Shown one piece after another: positions 47,837 to 61,857 of a DNA stretch of 64,000 nt (positions are counted from its first letter, which is position 1; every line of letters begins with the position of its first letter). The translations under genes and the position numbers were made by a program. This DNA is from Caprimulgus europaeus. Its lineage: Eukaryota > Chordata > Aves > Caprimulgiformes > Caprimulgidae. The stretch lies in NCBI GenBank assembly GCA_907165065.1, contig OU015523.1, positions 22,905,834 through 22,969,833 on the forward strand. The letters are read 5' to 3'. The notes under the pieces are model-generated. The model did no database searches, was not told the DNA's origin, and was given only the letters and a program-made list of their open reading frames with translations.

Positions 47837-47975
47837 ATGAAACCTCTCCTGGTGCAACTCAGACCCGTTTCTCCTTGTATTCCTTGTGTGGTTCCTTGTG
47901 AAAAGAGAGCCTCTATCCTCTTTGAAGTCACTCTTTAAGTAATGGAATACTGTGATGATGTCTGCTTATGAGAGA
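47837..47975 (-). mobile_element. Probable old CR1 fragment
   Basis: Plus-strand 'cctctcctggtgcaactcag' and 'acccgtttctccttgta' (about 47844-47881) resemble the reverse complement of the CR1 ORF2 C-terminal region. 'ctctttaagtaatggaatac' and 'gatgatgtctgc' resemble the next block. It is much more diverged than the CR1 at 48518, and no tail is seen. Confidence 0.45.
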
Positions 47976-48517
47976 TGTTAATCTGTCATCAAGATTTAAG
48001 CAAATAAATATTTTAGGTTTTTAGGCCTTCAAATTACTCATGATGAAAGCTGCCAAAGTAAAGATCTACAGTTCTGAAATGGATTTTAAAAAGTATTCTG
48101 AGAAGATAAAGATCTTGCAGCTCTGTCTCAGCAAGAAGGAGTGTGTTTTCATTGATGTCCTGACTGAAGCAATTAGGAAAGAATACACTGCTAACTGGAG
48201 CATGCTGCTTGGAGTTAATGGCCTACAGAAAGAGGAGCAGAGATCTAGTATGCAATGAATCCTGCTGCAGAGCCATAGTGAAGGGCTACATGTGGAGGGA
48301 TGTGTGGTACTAAATTGTCAATAAGCTCTGATGGATAGGGGCAGGAGTGTTGACAGCTGAAGCAACACTGAAGGCTAAGTGCCTTCAGCTTCTCAAGAAA
48401 AGCAGAAGTAGCTCACTAATATAAGTCCTGAAGATGCTTGCCCATTTAATTATGATTTATTAATTTTACATTCCATGTGAAAAATCCCATCCTTCCAAAC
48501 AACTTTATGATAGTCTT
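47976..48517. other. Unassigned DNA with a 72-codon open frame
   Basis: A 72-codon plus-strand open frame (48040-48258) is present. It has no family resemblance that I can see and lies between two CR1 pieces. I treat it as chance. Confidence 0.5.
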
Positions 48518-48930
48518 AGAATCATAGAATCACAGAATGCTTTGGGTTGGAAGAGAGATTTAAAGGCCATTTAGTCCAACCCTACTACAGTGAACAGGGA
48601 CATTTTCAACTAGATCAGTTTGCTCAGATTCCTGTCCAGCCTGACCTTTCCAGGGATGAGGTTTCTACCACCTCTCTGGGCAACCTGTTCCAGTGTTTCA
48701 TCATCCTCATTGTAAAAAAATTCTCCCTTATATCTAGTCTGAATTTAGCTTCTTTTAGTTTAAAACCATTAGACCTTGTTCTATTGTAACAGGCCCTGCT
48801 AAAATGTTTGTCCCCATCTTTCTCATAGTCTCTCTTTAAGTATTGAAAGGCTGCAATAAGGTCTCCCTAGAACCTTCTCTTCTCCAGATTGAACAACCCC
48901 AAATCTTTCAGTTTTTTTCTCATAGGAGAG
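48518..48930 (-). mobile_element. CR1 LINE 3' end
   Basis: The plus strand opens with 'agaatcatagaatcacagaa', the reverse complement of CR1 tail repeats. It continues with 'ggttggaagagagatttaaa', 'tctctgggcaacctgttcca' (about 48676-48695), 'ccttagaccttgtt'-like and 'gctgcaataaggtctcccta' (48851-48870) blocks. It stops near 48930 (5' truncation). It is the same subtype as the 12343-13182 copy, with which it can be aligned block by block. The ORF2 C-terminal frame is broken. Confidence 0.9.
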
Positions 48931-49589
48931 ATTTCCTCATAGAAGAGCCTATCCTCATAAGAGAAGCTTTCACTGTGGCAGCTTCTCTTATTAAAGTGAT
49001 AAAGGCAAATGGAGAGAGTATAAATACCAGTCTCTGCTGCCTGAGTACATTCTTTTTGTTATTACTCCTTTTGCTGTGAAGCTATTAAGATGGAAAAATA
49101 GAGGCTCATTCTCCACAGATAATTTCAAGTATCCATATGCATTTCCAAGAAGCCCATCATGTGATTTTTTTAAAAAAATAAACTTTCTAACTCATCATTT
49201 AACTTGTATTCAGTAATGACTTAAAATGTATGAGAGAGACAAAGGTTATAACTGGGGGAAAAAGCTGACATTTTTTTTCCCTTCACTGAAACTCTAATTC
49301 TTTCTGTCACCTCACTAGAGGTGATGCATTATCAAGTATGAGTTGTGAATCTTGCTTTTAATAGGATTTTCTGCATTATAAAGACAAAAGTAAGAAAGGG
49401 CACACGTTTATCTTCAGTGCAACATGCTTAAAAATATGCCTCCCTCTTTCCTTTGATCTGACAATCCCTTATCATATCTCTGGAAGCAAGACGGTTGAGA
49501 TGTCCTACTCCTTGCTCTGCAAACTTTAGTCTTCTGTTTTACACAAAAATGTTAGAGGATGATGTTTAAGATCTAGACAATTCTTTTAC
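48931..49589. other. Unassigned AT-rich DNA
   Basis: The first 40 bp contain two near-copies of 'gagatttcctcatagaagag / gagcctatcctcataagaga', a small local duplication at the CR1 border. Nothing else is recognised. Confidence 0.5.
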
Positions 49590-49661
49590 CAAGAAAGGTT
49601 GAACCAGATGATCCTTGAGATTCTTTCCAATCTGATGTTCTACGACTGTGTGGTTCTATGA
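49590..49661 (+). mobile_element. CR1 LINE, extreme 3' tail only
   Basis: About 70 bp matching the last part of a CR1 3' UTR: 'ggttgaaccagatgatcctt', 'gagattctttccaatctgat', then decayed tail 8-mers 'gttctacgactgtgtggttctatg'. It is plus-oriented, opposite to the CR1 at 48518, so it is a separate, severely 5'-truncated insertion. Confidence 0.78.
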
Positions 49662-52600
49662 TCTCTTACTTTTGATAGAGCAAAGACTTTTAGTCAAGTT
49701 TTAGGAGGAGGAACTAATTACACAACCAGAGTTGATTCCTGCCTCCTCATGGAGGAAAACTGTTCAAGTATTAGAATACTCTGAGAGGATTTCATTCTGG
49801 CGATCTGCTTAACACATCTGAAATATTTAAAAATTTTCTGAGCCAAAGAGAGAGTGACAGTCTAGCCTTCTGGTTAGTACACACTCAGCTGTTCTGAATG
49901 TTTAATCACAGATGCAAAATGGAGAGATGTAAGATGAAAACCTGAGGTGGAATCAAACGTATCCTTGAAAGTAAGCTTAGATTCTATAACATTCTACTTT
50001 TGATTAGCACTCTCTTTACTGATTTTTTTCTGTGCAAGGTGAAGAGAAATATATCAAGCTATTATTGAAGTTTACTTAACCAAAGCTACTTTATTTTTCC
50101 CTGATTTGGATCAAATCTATTCATATCTTAACTGAGGAATGTTTACTTTTTGTGAATTTTCACAAAAAGACATAGTTGTCCGAACTCTGAAAATACATTC
50201 CCATAATATCCTATACTCAGCTAAATAGGTAAGAAATGGTGTTTCATATCCTCTTATTATGAGGAATAATTTAAATCTAGTTTTTAATTGTTGATTACAT
50301 AGAGATAACATCAGCACCATCTTCAACAGAAAGTGTTATTTGATTGGGAAAAAATTATTTTATATCTACATACTCTTCCTCTGCAAACTTGTTGAAATTC
50401 AGTGATTTTTTAATGAGTTCAGGTTTTGGATATTATATTCTTAACCAGAAAAATTATTCCACTTCTGATGAACCTGTAACTGGTAGAGAAGCTATACACA
50501 GAGGAATCACACTGTTATCCAGCATATCTGTTACATAGTTAAGTGGTCATTACTCACTCAGTGCTTTGCCTTTTTCAGGATTTTCAGATGCATGTAGGTG
50601 TTGAACAACTTTTCTTAATTGAGTGAATTACTCTCTCTATCCAAATTGCTTAATTAGTAAGACCTGCTGATTAAGATTACTTTGTGAACATGTCCCACAC
50701 AGAACCTTTTTAATAGTCTGATAGTTTGGTACATGGTGATTGAGTAATTTTCCATGCAATAGAGCACTTATTCCCCTTTCACCTTTTCACTAGGTCAGTA
50801 TTTGAGGAAATCCTATCTGATGTCTAAAAAAACCCACCACATTTGTGCCCTTTCCTTGCTAAGTCGTATCTGGGGCCATGCCATAGAGAAAAAACCAGCA
50901 TGAAGCTCTTTTCTAATAATGTAGCATTCTCTTTGTGATAAATAGCTATTTCATGTACAAAGGTTTGTTCTAAGCCCAGAAATAAAATATTGTTAAGCCA
51001 TTATTGAGAATACATTATGTATAGGATCAAAAGGAGGAGAAAACACAAATGTGATATAATACACATAGAAGCAGGAGGTTAAAAAGTACACAATTCTGAC
51101 TTTGCTGGGAACAATTTATCTTTGCAGTGCCAGTTTAAGCCTGAGTTAGGGAAATTATGGATAGAATTCATAACAAAGTCAGGTTTTACTATTCAGAATT
51201 TACTTATATATTGCTCCTTTTTATTATCTCCTACTGTTCTTGTTTGGATTATGATTAAAACAGAGATGCTTTTATGGCTATTTTAGATGACAACTATTTA
51301 CTGAGAGCAATTATACTAAATTACATTGAAAATTTATATGCTTGGAATACAGAATACTGCAACCAAGAATACATGTAACTAAAAAGCCTAGAGGCTCAGC
51401 TTTTACACTGGAGTAATAATAATGCATGTGTCCAGTTTTGTCATAATAAGCAATAATAAAAAGAACATAACATTCTTTATATTAACTTCAGAAAGAATAT
51501 TTGACTCTTTATCAATGCCATAAAATGGACTCCATGTTAACATCTGATAGCTTGTTCATTTGCAATGAACCAGTTTTCCGAGTTAACTCTAAGACAAGTG
51601 CAGAATATCTCAAAAAATACAACATAGTGAACAAGAAACTAATAGGTACAAAAAACAAACTACTTCTTAACTGCACACATCCTGAAAACAAATGCTCTGA
51701 ATATGAAAATAAAATATCTTTTCAGTATGTATTTTGAATTATTAAATCAAAGTTGAACATCAGAAAATTCAGGCAGCCAGTTCATATATTTTTAGTCAAT
51801 ACATTTCTTTTGACTGAAGACATAATTAGTACCTTCAATACTAAGAGTCTACTAAAAAGCCACATAAACTGTTATATGCTGATATATTTTTAAATCACTT
51901 GTCTTTTCTCTTTGTGTTGACTTTTATTGCATTTTTCCACCGATATTTATCTCCTATATGCTACTCAGTCCTCACAAATGCATATACTAGTGCTTATTTT
52001 TTCAGTGCCTTGCCTTAGAGTTTATGTCTAAAAAAAATTTAGGAAGAGGAGTTGAGGGACTGTTTATCTCTTTGCAGAAGTTCCTAACCAATTATTGTTT
52101 AACAATGGATTCTTGATCAGGTTAATGTTAAGGTTGTCTTCATGAGATCAAGAACCCATTCCTTATGGGGTCTGAAATTAATGATAGCTCATCCACTTAG
52201 GGCAGAAATAATGAAAATAATTTCTTGTCGTTCTCAGTATTTAATTTACATTGTTAAACATTCCTATCTTTTTTGTCATTATTTTTTCAATATTTTCCAG
52301 TTTTTAAGTTTATTATTTGGCAATACATAACAATAGCAAATAAGCCTACTATAAACATTGGAAGTGTTCTGTGAGAATTCAAGGATATAGTAAATATCAG
52401 AATTTTTATTTTTTTTATTTTCCTAGTTCATTTTCCACAGCTCTTAATTTAGCCTTTTCATTATCTGATCTATTTATCATGGAATTCAGTATTAGCAGTT
52501 GCAGAATTCATTAGAAGGGAATCACACTAATAACTAGGTTACCTGCAAATACATAGGCTGGCCTAAATAATGTCATGTAGAGTACTGACACTGTATTTCC

Positions 52601-54309
52601 TACTTTCATACAATAAAATAAAATACATTTTAAAATGTTTTATTTTGTTAAAGCATCAAACTTTATGTTCTCTATGGCATTAGTAATTAGAATATCAAGC
52701 AGTAAAACTTAATCTATAACTAGTAGAAATGGGTTCAGTTAGTAAGAGCAATAGACTATATAACATCACATCTCAGTGAGTGTTTGATGGAAAAATTAAT
52801 TAGGAAGACATTTGTAAATGAAGGTTAGAATTTGCAGAATGCAGAAAAAATAATTTAAAACAAGAAAGTATTCGCTGTTTTTGTTTTTTAATCAACTGGT
52901 GACTCTATGCTCTTTGCTGCTGAGATCACAGTACAATATTTGTACTGCCTCACAGAAGGTAATATTTATAAGACTCAGTATTAGGTTGGTTTTCACTACA
53001 TTCAAGACACTTTTGAAAGCAAATGGGTGTTTACAGAAGTTTTCAAAATTCAGTATAAGCTTATTTATGCATCTGAATAATTATTTTATTTTTCTGAGAG
53101 ATTGACTGGTCTTATTTCCAAAGAAAGGTTTTTTTTTTTTAAACAATGGAAATATTTGTTCTTCATAGATGTTCATGTGCAAAAATTAGCTGGGATCTGC
53201 TCTTCACAAGCTATCATGAATATTCTGAAATGCCTCTATATGTGGCATAAATAATGCCAAACAATGCAGTTAAGAAGGTTTCATACTGAAAGAGTTGTTC
53301 TGCTTTCTATACTGTTTGAACAACCTGGGAATTCCATTTTCTTATTATTTTTATATCAGCTGACTTAAAAAAAAGAAAAATGAAGCAGGTGTTTGGACAC
53401 TAAAAATTGGAATGTTAAGGGAGTCAGGAGACTTTGAACATGAATACAAAGACATTTAAAAAGGGATTTAAACATCATCTGAAACAGTCTTTCTCCTTAT
53501 AAATAAATATATATATGGCTCTTATATAGACGTGTAGTAGTTATAAAAAGTTCAGCTTTAGTTACTTTATAATCCAATCATATGAAAATCTTATGCATCT
53601 TGGCATGTCAACATAAAGACTAAATATATATATCTATTATATAAAAAATTTATAGAAATGTAATTATTCTATGACTGGTTGATTTTCATGCAATATATAC
53701 TAAATCTTCAGGTAAATGTAGATTTCACTGGTAATTCCACTATTGATATCACACAGAATTTTTAAAGTTGGAGGCCCACACCTGTTATAGTTTGTTGCTG
53801 TGTTATGGTCTGAAGAATTGGTGTGGACACAAATGATGTCATATATTGCCAAGCTCTAAAAATAAACTATCATGACTGCAAAAGACAACAGCTTTAAATA
53901 CATAAAAAGGGCTAATTAAAGATACACAAGGAATCTTTTATGTGCTAAGTGTGGGATGAACCTGTTTCCTCTAGATTTTGCACACATAGTTGTCCTTAAA
54001 TAAGTTTTCTCTTTGCCTGGGATTTCTGTAAATCCAAATTTTAAGAAACAGTTTGCTAAAGTCAGTAACACTAAAATTGCAGTCCTCCACCTGTCATTTT
54101 TGCCCATCCACCTTACCCAAGAAAGTAATCATAATAATTTTCACGTCTTCTTACTAGGGACTATTTCAACCTTTATAGTATTAACAAATTACAATTGCAT
54201 TGAGGTTTTTTTTGTGTGTTTGTTTTAGGTTTTTTTGTCAGTTTTTGAAGCCTATTATATTCTGAACAGCAACCTTTTAAAATTTCTCACAAATCTGATG
54301 CCAAAAAAA
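49662..54309. other. Unassigned AT-rich DNA
   Basis: No gene or named transposon. Open stretches of up to 78 codons (51501-51737) look like chance. A short T-run lies near 53131. Confidence 0.5.
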
Positions 54310-54499
54310 CCCAACCCAACCCAAACCCAAACCCAAACCCAAACCCAAACCCAAACCCAAACCCAAACCCAAACCCAAACCCAAACCCAAACCCAAAACA
54401 AAACCAAAACCAAAACCAAAACCAAAACCAAAACCAAAACCAAAACCAAAACCAAAACCAAAATGAAAATCAAAACCAAAACCAAAACCAAAACCAAAT
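54310..54499. repeat. Hexamer array: (CCCAAA)n then (CCAAAA)n
   Basis: Fifteen CCC runs occur from 54310 to 54394. The first two intervals are 5 bp and the rest 6 bp (CCCAAA). From 54404 the unit becomes CCAAAA, with CC every 6 bp to 54459, two variant units (54464-54475), and four more units to 54499. The minus strand is (TTTGGG)n/(TTTTGG)n. It is not the vertebrate telomere repeat. Long open frames through it (QT and KT repeats) are by-products. Confidence 0.97.
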
Positions 54500-56494
54500 A
54501 GTATTGTTCAAGGCTAGAATTAAGAATAAATAAATCAAGTTTCTCTCTGGGCTTTGTGGTATTTTAAAGTAGAAACAAAATGAAAAGCACATAAATTAGT
54601 ATTTTAACTAGTAATACTGATAATTAATTTCATTAAATATTCTCTTTTAAAATATTGTTGCAGTTCCAGCACCACAGTCTCTTGGAGACATTTCATTAAG
54701 GACTTTTTCTGTACTTGACATTATTCACTGAAGTTTTATGAAGGTCTTTGAAATGGAAACTGGAACTAAAGGCTCTTTCTTCCTATTTGATTGGTATGAT
54801 GTCTTTTGTAGTCTGTTTGTCCTTTCTAGTTCAACGAACCATTAACTCCTTTATGCAAAATGAAGTAGGACAGGGTAATGATACCTTGTTATAAGAGTTC
54901 ATAATCTGTTGGCCAGGGCATCTGTACTGGATAAGTAGTTTTCAATAACCTCCTCAGGTGGTAGGATTGGTGAAGTGGGAGGAATAAAAATCTTTGGTGT
55001 GTATTCAGCAATTGATTTGTCAAATAAGATGGGATTGATGAGATGATAAAGAGGAAAAAGGGAAGTAGTACAACTTATTTTCCTAGTGCCATACTTTAAG
55101 GCAAGGGTTTACTCTCTGCTCTTTTTTTTTTTTTGAAGGGGTTAGAAGTACAAGTATGTGTATATCAGTTCAGTGGTGCTACATTTTGTACAGGACTCTA
55201 GTGAAAATTGTAAATGCTTAGCTCAAAAGAGGATTCTCGTATCTTTATCTGAAGGGAAGAAGAGATGCCCTGCGTGAACGGGACTCATATAAAAATAAAT
55301 CTTTTTGTGTCTCTTGAATTTAGAGTACACAATTCCCTTTACTGAGTAGCAGAGGCTCATTCGCTCAAAATGCTAGCTTTTGTGGCTTGTTTACCAAGAT
55401 ACTTAATTCTCATCAGTTGTCCTAAATGTAGTCCAATGCTTATCTCAAGACTGGGGATTTTTCTATAGATTAGATTTTTAAGAATGTGAGTTCCCATGCA
55501 TTCACTATTAAAGCCAGTAGTTTCTTTTGCAGATATGAGTCTTAGTCATCCTTACTGAAGATAATTCAAGAGTGACAATCTGACACCTATCCCAACTGTT
55601 GCCTACATATTACAACTGTAGTTGTACATTTACAATAATGTACTGAATGCAGTTCTGTCTTTTCCATCTCACTAAGGTGTATATCATGACAATGCAGTTA
55701 GACCATAACTGACTGCTATAGTGTCAATGTGGTTCTTAACTAAGTGTTGTTATTGCATGTTAAATTGTTACACCCTTGTATTTTATAAAACAGGATTTTA
55801 AAGTATTAATAAAGGGAGATTATTTTTATTAACCATGGAAGAAACAGGTTTTAACAAATTGTCCAGAATTTTATTTGGACCTGTACTTTGGACATATCAG
55901 GTAACATGTTTATTATCTAACACACAAATAACTAATGAATCTACTTTCAAATTATAAAATTACTTACCTATCATTCTTCCAAAGCTTGTTTAGTTTAGTT
56001 ATTGATTTGATCTCTAAGACAAAACATTTAACAAGAAATAGCTTCTCAGTAAAGATCTTAAACATATTTCTTACCCCTAAATTTCTAACACATTTTCTTA
56101 GTTTTTGTTTTTTTAGTTCAGAAAGTTTAGCACAAAATGACAATTAAATGAAAATAAAATAATTGTTGCAACATCCAGTCAGCTGACAGTTAAGAAATTC
56201 TAAAATTATGCATTGATGAGAACAAATGCAAATATAACTCTTATTTTATATTCTCTCTATTTATTTTTTTTTTCCTCCCAAAAATGTGTTTTATTATAAG
56301 GACCAGACATTCAATATTTTTAGCTCAAAATAGCCACAGACTTTTTGTCTTTTTTTCTTTTTCCATTTTCCATCCTATCTTTACTTCTCCCTGTAGAAAT
56401 GCACAATCCTAAAGAATATAAATTCTCTTATAGACACAATTCACTGAAGTTATTTGAAAAGGTCACCTCTGGAAAGTTGTGAATATATTTTGGG

Positions 56495-56518
56495 AAAAAA
56501 AAAAAAAAAAAAAAAAAA
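56495..56518. repeat. A24 homopolymer
   Basis: Twenty-four A, not preceded by any retrotransposed sequence that I recognise. Confidence 0.9.
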
Positions 56519-58104
56519 GCTAGCATGTATTTTTGTGTGTGTTTGTAATTCTAATGCATCAGAGATTTTGTCAGTGTATATTAGACAAACAAAAAATAAT
56601 TAGAACATTTTTTCCTAGAGTCAATGTTAACATATTTAACTCAGTATTTTTTCATGATCATTATCTTTCTCTCTGTCCAATAAAAAATAAAATGCAGCTA
56701 AGATATCGATGTAGAAACTTTTTTATTATGCTACACATTGAAGTATTTCCAGTACCTTACATTTTTTACTGTGCCTCCAATCTATATGTATAAGACAAGC
56801 TTTTTATTATGTTTTTTCTTCTACTATATCTACTCTGGATGTTATCAGACATTATTAAATCAGACTGATCAAAGTGTGTTTAGAATATAAGTGTATTTCT
56901 TTACAAATTGCTGGTCCCTCTTTCTGTTATATAAAATATGGAACAATATAGAATATATTTCAGCAATTCTAGCTTCATTTTCATATTTTCATGTAACATC
57001 CTTCTGACTAAAGGAAAGCAGTACAATCTTCGGTTTTTGTTGTTGCTGTTTTGTTGGTTTTGGTTTTTTTTTCTTCAGATAATTTTTCCTCCTTCAAACT
57101 TATAGAATGTGCATGGGGTAGTATAGGTTGCTAGAAAAATGGCTCTTTTATCATGTATGCAAAACAACAAAAAGTTTGATATATTACATGGAGCTTAGGA
57201 TGACCTGTAAAATAGGTAGAAATTTAAACTGTGGCCAGTTCAGCTCCTGTAGGTCAGTAGCTGAAACTTGATAAGTCATAAAAAATTCCTGATACATATT
57301 TTGAGATTAATTACAGGTAATTGCACAAATTATCAGTCTAGTAAAATATATATATATTTTTTTTTTTTCCTCTTTTTCATGTATTTAAATAGTGAAGGGT
57401 AAAAGCATATCAAAATAGGTAGATGGACCTAAAAAAGAAGTAACATTTTTTAAACAGTAATGATATCTCCAACTTACAGATGATGAGCTATGACAAATTA
57501 TTTGCTGTGTAAATAAAGATTTTCATATATTGGAATGGTTTTCAACTTTCAAACAGATAATGGACATAAGCTATTTTTCTTGATAGCTAATATTTATAGC
57601 ACAGTCTGTTATAAACATCAGTGACTTATTGGCGATATAATATAACAGAAATTATCAACAGATAGGATCCACAGAAAAGGATTATATGACAGAATTACAT
57701 GCCAACAGTTTTGCAAAGTGAATTAATCGAGTATAATGGCATAGCTCTATATTCTAAAGTTTGAGAAACTTAAACGTCATCAAATTATACACATTCACAG
57801 AATTGTACATATCAAAGAAAATTTGCAGAAAACACAAAAAGACAATAAAGAAGATGAATGAGGAGGAAAAATATAGCAGAGCTAGAAATTAATCTGGACT
57901 GAAAGGAAGTCCTTCAACTCATCCCTCCATGAGACAATATGCATATAAAAAATAAAAGCAACATAGAGTCATATAGAAACATAAAATGGTGCTTTAAGGT
58001 TTTGAAATATGAATTGCCACAGTCTGTCTCAGATACTCTCTATATTCTAATGTATTCACTCAACAAAAGGTATAAATAGTATACTTGTAGCTCTGGTGGT
58101 CTAT

Positions 58105-58147
58105 TGTTTTGGTTTGTTTGTTGTTTATTTGTTTGTTTGTTTGTTTT
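58105..58147. repeat. (TTTG)n G/T tract
   Basis: TTTG units with one ATTT interruption, a G/T-only style tract. Confidence 0.9.
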
Positions 58148-61100
58148 TCCCTTTCTTTCTTCCCTTGATTGCTTATCTGTTGGGAACTGAACTTCCCACT
58201 TAACTCATTTCTGAAAGGTCACAGCTCTTTCTGACGTGAAAATTATTCTGTTCTATTTAAGTGGTATAATTTGATAGCAACTTTTCAGTGAAATTTAATG
58301 TTAATTTAAGGGATTTGAGTTTCAGTGTAAAATTTTATCTTTACTGTAAAATATTTACATCCTTCTGAAGTCTGTTGGCCTTGGGGCCACTTTTTGAAGG
58401 TAGAAGTTCTGTTTGAATTAACTGTCTTCTTTTTTTTTTCACAGATTGTTCTTTGTGGAAAGGTTATTCTTAGAGACACTTGATGAAATAATACTTACTC
58501 TGACTTCTCATTATATTTCAAAGGGTTTGTTTTTAATTTTGTTGGATTGATTTTTGGTGAGACCTATGGACTAAGGCATAAAGCTGCTAAAAAATGTATT
58601 ACTTTCAGTTTTAATATTTGCAGTATGTGAATTTTGAGATAGAAAGACAGAGACAAAAGTATACTTAAGTTCTAAAAAAAATCTTAGCTTTTAAGCCTTT
58701 TCTGCACTTCCATGGACAGCAAATCATGATTTTAAATGACTTAAAAAAAAAGGTGGGTAATATTGTTATTTTTCTGAATTTCATAACAATTTCATGATCT
58801 CTGCTTGTATTTGTCCATTTTTTTGCAATCCATACTATTGAAGCTGAGTAAATTTACAAAGTAAGCTACTAATTTAGAATACAAAAGCTCAAATTCCTAA
58901 AAGTCCTTTAGGAAACCTGAAGTGGCTCAGATGCAAACAGATGCTTCAGACAATGGTTTTGATAGCTGCTATTGAACACAGTATAAAACATTGTGAAGTA
59001 CTAAGGGCAATAAGGTCAAAATAAGTTGATAAATGAAAGAATTAACACTAAGTCTGTGTTAATGATGAAGCCAGAAGGGTATGAGTTTGAATTAAACTAA
59101 TTAAATATAACCTAAAGAAAAAAAAAAAATCGAGCTTCTCTAGAACTGAATATATATTATTAAAATGAGAAATAATGGTAGAACATAAATACAATATTAT
59201 ATAGATCTATAATGGGGAGATTGTGCTGTAAGACACTTAAGGTATTACATTTATATTTTAGACTGTAGAATAATCCATTAGATAATGCTCAGAGTACAGA
59301 AATTTGCATAGTTTCTTACCTAAGCACAAAAACATCAGTGAATGTTGCTAATATGGAAAGTAAATATACATGCACTACACAAAATTTTAGAAAAATAGTC
59401 CTTTTTCTTCTCTTGCATCCTATTGTGAGACCTCCAGCAGTAATCCTTTGGTTCCTCACTGTGGATAAACCACAGCTGATCTCAGCTTTTCCTTACATTC
59501 TTTATGGTAAATGTATGTAGATAATAAGACACAGTGGAAAAGCAGTATGACGGTCACAAAGTTACAAACATAATATATTTAAATAAAAGTTTCTTTTGCT
59601 TTCTAGTAATTGTATATGGTGCATAATATTTGTGGAAGTAAACTCCTTAAATGGGTCTATAGATGTGATCAATAATTTATGACTTCTAATTAAAGCAAAT
59701 CAGATGTTATTGATGGTCTTGTTTTCAACTAGTTTGTTAATTTACAGAACTTTACGAAGGAGAGAAAGCTTGCTTCTTCTCAAAATCATATGAAATGAAA
59801 CACCAAACAAACTGAGTAAAAATTTAACTAGAAAAAGATGTTGAAAGAAACCCACCTAATAATAGTTTGAGGAAAATAAAATCATGAGTAGCAAAGGAAG
59901 AAAAGCAGACCTCACTTTGCGTTTTGATAACATTTGTGTTTCTTTTTTTCACAAATGAAAATCTGGATACTTGTGCTAACTGGGATTTTGTAAGGTGCTC
60001 TATTTGGAGAGGAAATAATCTAAAAGCAAATGCTCTCTTTGGAACCCATTGACTCAATTTGGTATTTGATGCTGACGGTACTTGAAAGTTACCATACACC
60101 ACAAGGGATGTAAAGTGGCTGTGATATGGTGTGAACAATTTAAACTCAAGCGTCAGATAGAAACATCTGAGGGAAATGATTTTTTTATTATTTTTTTTTT
60201 TTTAACAATGCAAGTCCAGGTGTTACATCAACTGTGTGCAACTAAGTAAAATCTGCTTGTGTTCTCTATGGGCACCCTTAGAAGAATGTTACATTGCTGT
60301 TTATTGTTCTGAACACTTGATTCAGTGTTTTGGAGTTGATTTTCGTAATTTTCTTAGGAAGAAATTATATTTTGATTCTTAAAAATTTATTTGTGGGACT
60401 TTTTGTGAAGTAGAAAGGCAGAGAAGAAGAAGACATAATCCAAAGTTTTGTTTTTCAATTTCACAAAGGATTTTTATATTCAAGGAAAAAAAACAAACCA
60501 AAAAACCCAAAAAATACATCTGCTATTTAATTTTTTAAGTTTCAAGCAGCTTAGAATGACTAAAATTTGAACGTAAGAAGTAAGTTGGAACTGATGAATA
60601 ATGCAGAACTTGAGATAGAATTTAGATTCAAATTGGAAAATAGATATGAGCTATTTTGCAAAGAACTTGTGTTATTTTTATTCCAAGCAAATTTACATCT
60701 AGAGCTCTGGACCCCTCAAGTGCTTAGAAATCTGCAAATTCACCATGAAGAAATATTCTAGTGTAATAATGTTTTGCATGTAAGATGAAAATTTAATGTA
60801 TAGCCTAATTTCTTTAAAAAATAAAGGAAAACTAAACTGGGACATCCAGAAATGGTAAAGATAGAATGACTCTTTAAATAATCTTGCAAAATTGTTAGAT
60901 TTTGCATAACACTGTATATAACTTGTTTAAAAGTTTCATTTTAAGTTTTAAAATCTTGAGATCAGGATGTATTATCATAATTCGCTGCCCTTCTTATGCA
61001 TATTTTATTATCCCTGCCAGTTTTGTGATGGTCACAATGATAGATTATCTGCAAAGAGGAACATTTGTTTTATTACTGAATATTTAAGTGTTTCCACCTG

Positions 61101-61857
61101 CTTAACACTTGTGAAACTTTTTATGTAGAAGAATCAACAGCAGATTTGAAGTCATAAAATGGGTTCCTAGATTCTAGTACATGTACCCTCAGGATATCAC
61201 ATCTTTAATATTTACTGAGAAGTTTTCTTCTATTTCTAGATCCTATTAATAGAACTGAGAAGACACTATTCTGAAATATATATCTGTATGTGTGTGTGTA
61301 TGTATAAACTATGGTTGAAATGAAACATTCCAACAAGAGTTAAGTATGCCACTAAATTTTTCTAAAGGTTACATGTTCATTGTTTCTGCACATTTCCCTG
61401 ACATTTTAAGAAAAATAAGTGCAATCTTCCCTAAGACAAATGAGATACAACCCATTTACAATTCTTTAGGATAAGGGGTTAGACCAGAGAATTAGGAGTA
61501 GAGAGTAAAGAAAAGAAAGAAAACTGGAAAGCACTGAAGCAGTTGAAAATCAGTATCAACAGAAGCTGCCTGGAGGAAACTGCAAGGGATGTAATAAAAA
61601 GTTCTGACAGGATTACAAGGTTCCTGAAGAAATCTCACAGCAGTAGGAAAGAGCATCTTGGGGGTAGGGTGAAGAAGTGATTCTTGAAGCTGGATTGCAG
61701 GAAGATGAATTTTGTTGTATAATGTAAATTTAGTGACCATCTCTTCCTGGAGAGCCTGAATTTGGAGGGACATGATCCACTGATCAAAGCTACTATGCAG
61801 CAGCTAAGGATAAATTCTGAAATGAGGTGCGGGACTTCCACATGACAGTATATTTTT

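Larger units (their letters stand above)
54500..61857. other. Unassigned AT-rich DNA, no supported gene
   Basis: Over 7 kb of AT-rich sequence with only simple repeats: T12 near 55121, A24 at 56495-56518, G/T tracts at about 57034-57074 and 58105-58147, T-runs near 58429 and 60190, an A/C tract at about 60484-60515, and a short (TG)n near 61286-61299. The longest open stretches (up to 104 codons, 59824-60138 minus) have no recognisable family. Confidence 0.5.

Noticed and set aside
48040-48258. 72-codon plus-strand frame between two CR1 pieces
   Set aside because: It looks protein-like in composition but matches nothing I know and has no conserved motif.
54310-54499. Interstitial telomere sequence
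   Set aside because: The units are CCCAAA and CCAAAA, not CCCTAA, so it is not a vertebrate telomere array.
54235-54501. Open frames encoding QT/KT and WV/LV repeats
   Set aside because: Translation of the CCCAAA/CCAAAA array; periodic low-complexity sequence, not a protein domain.
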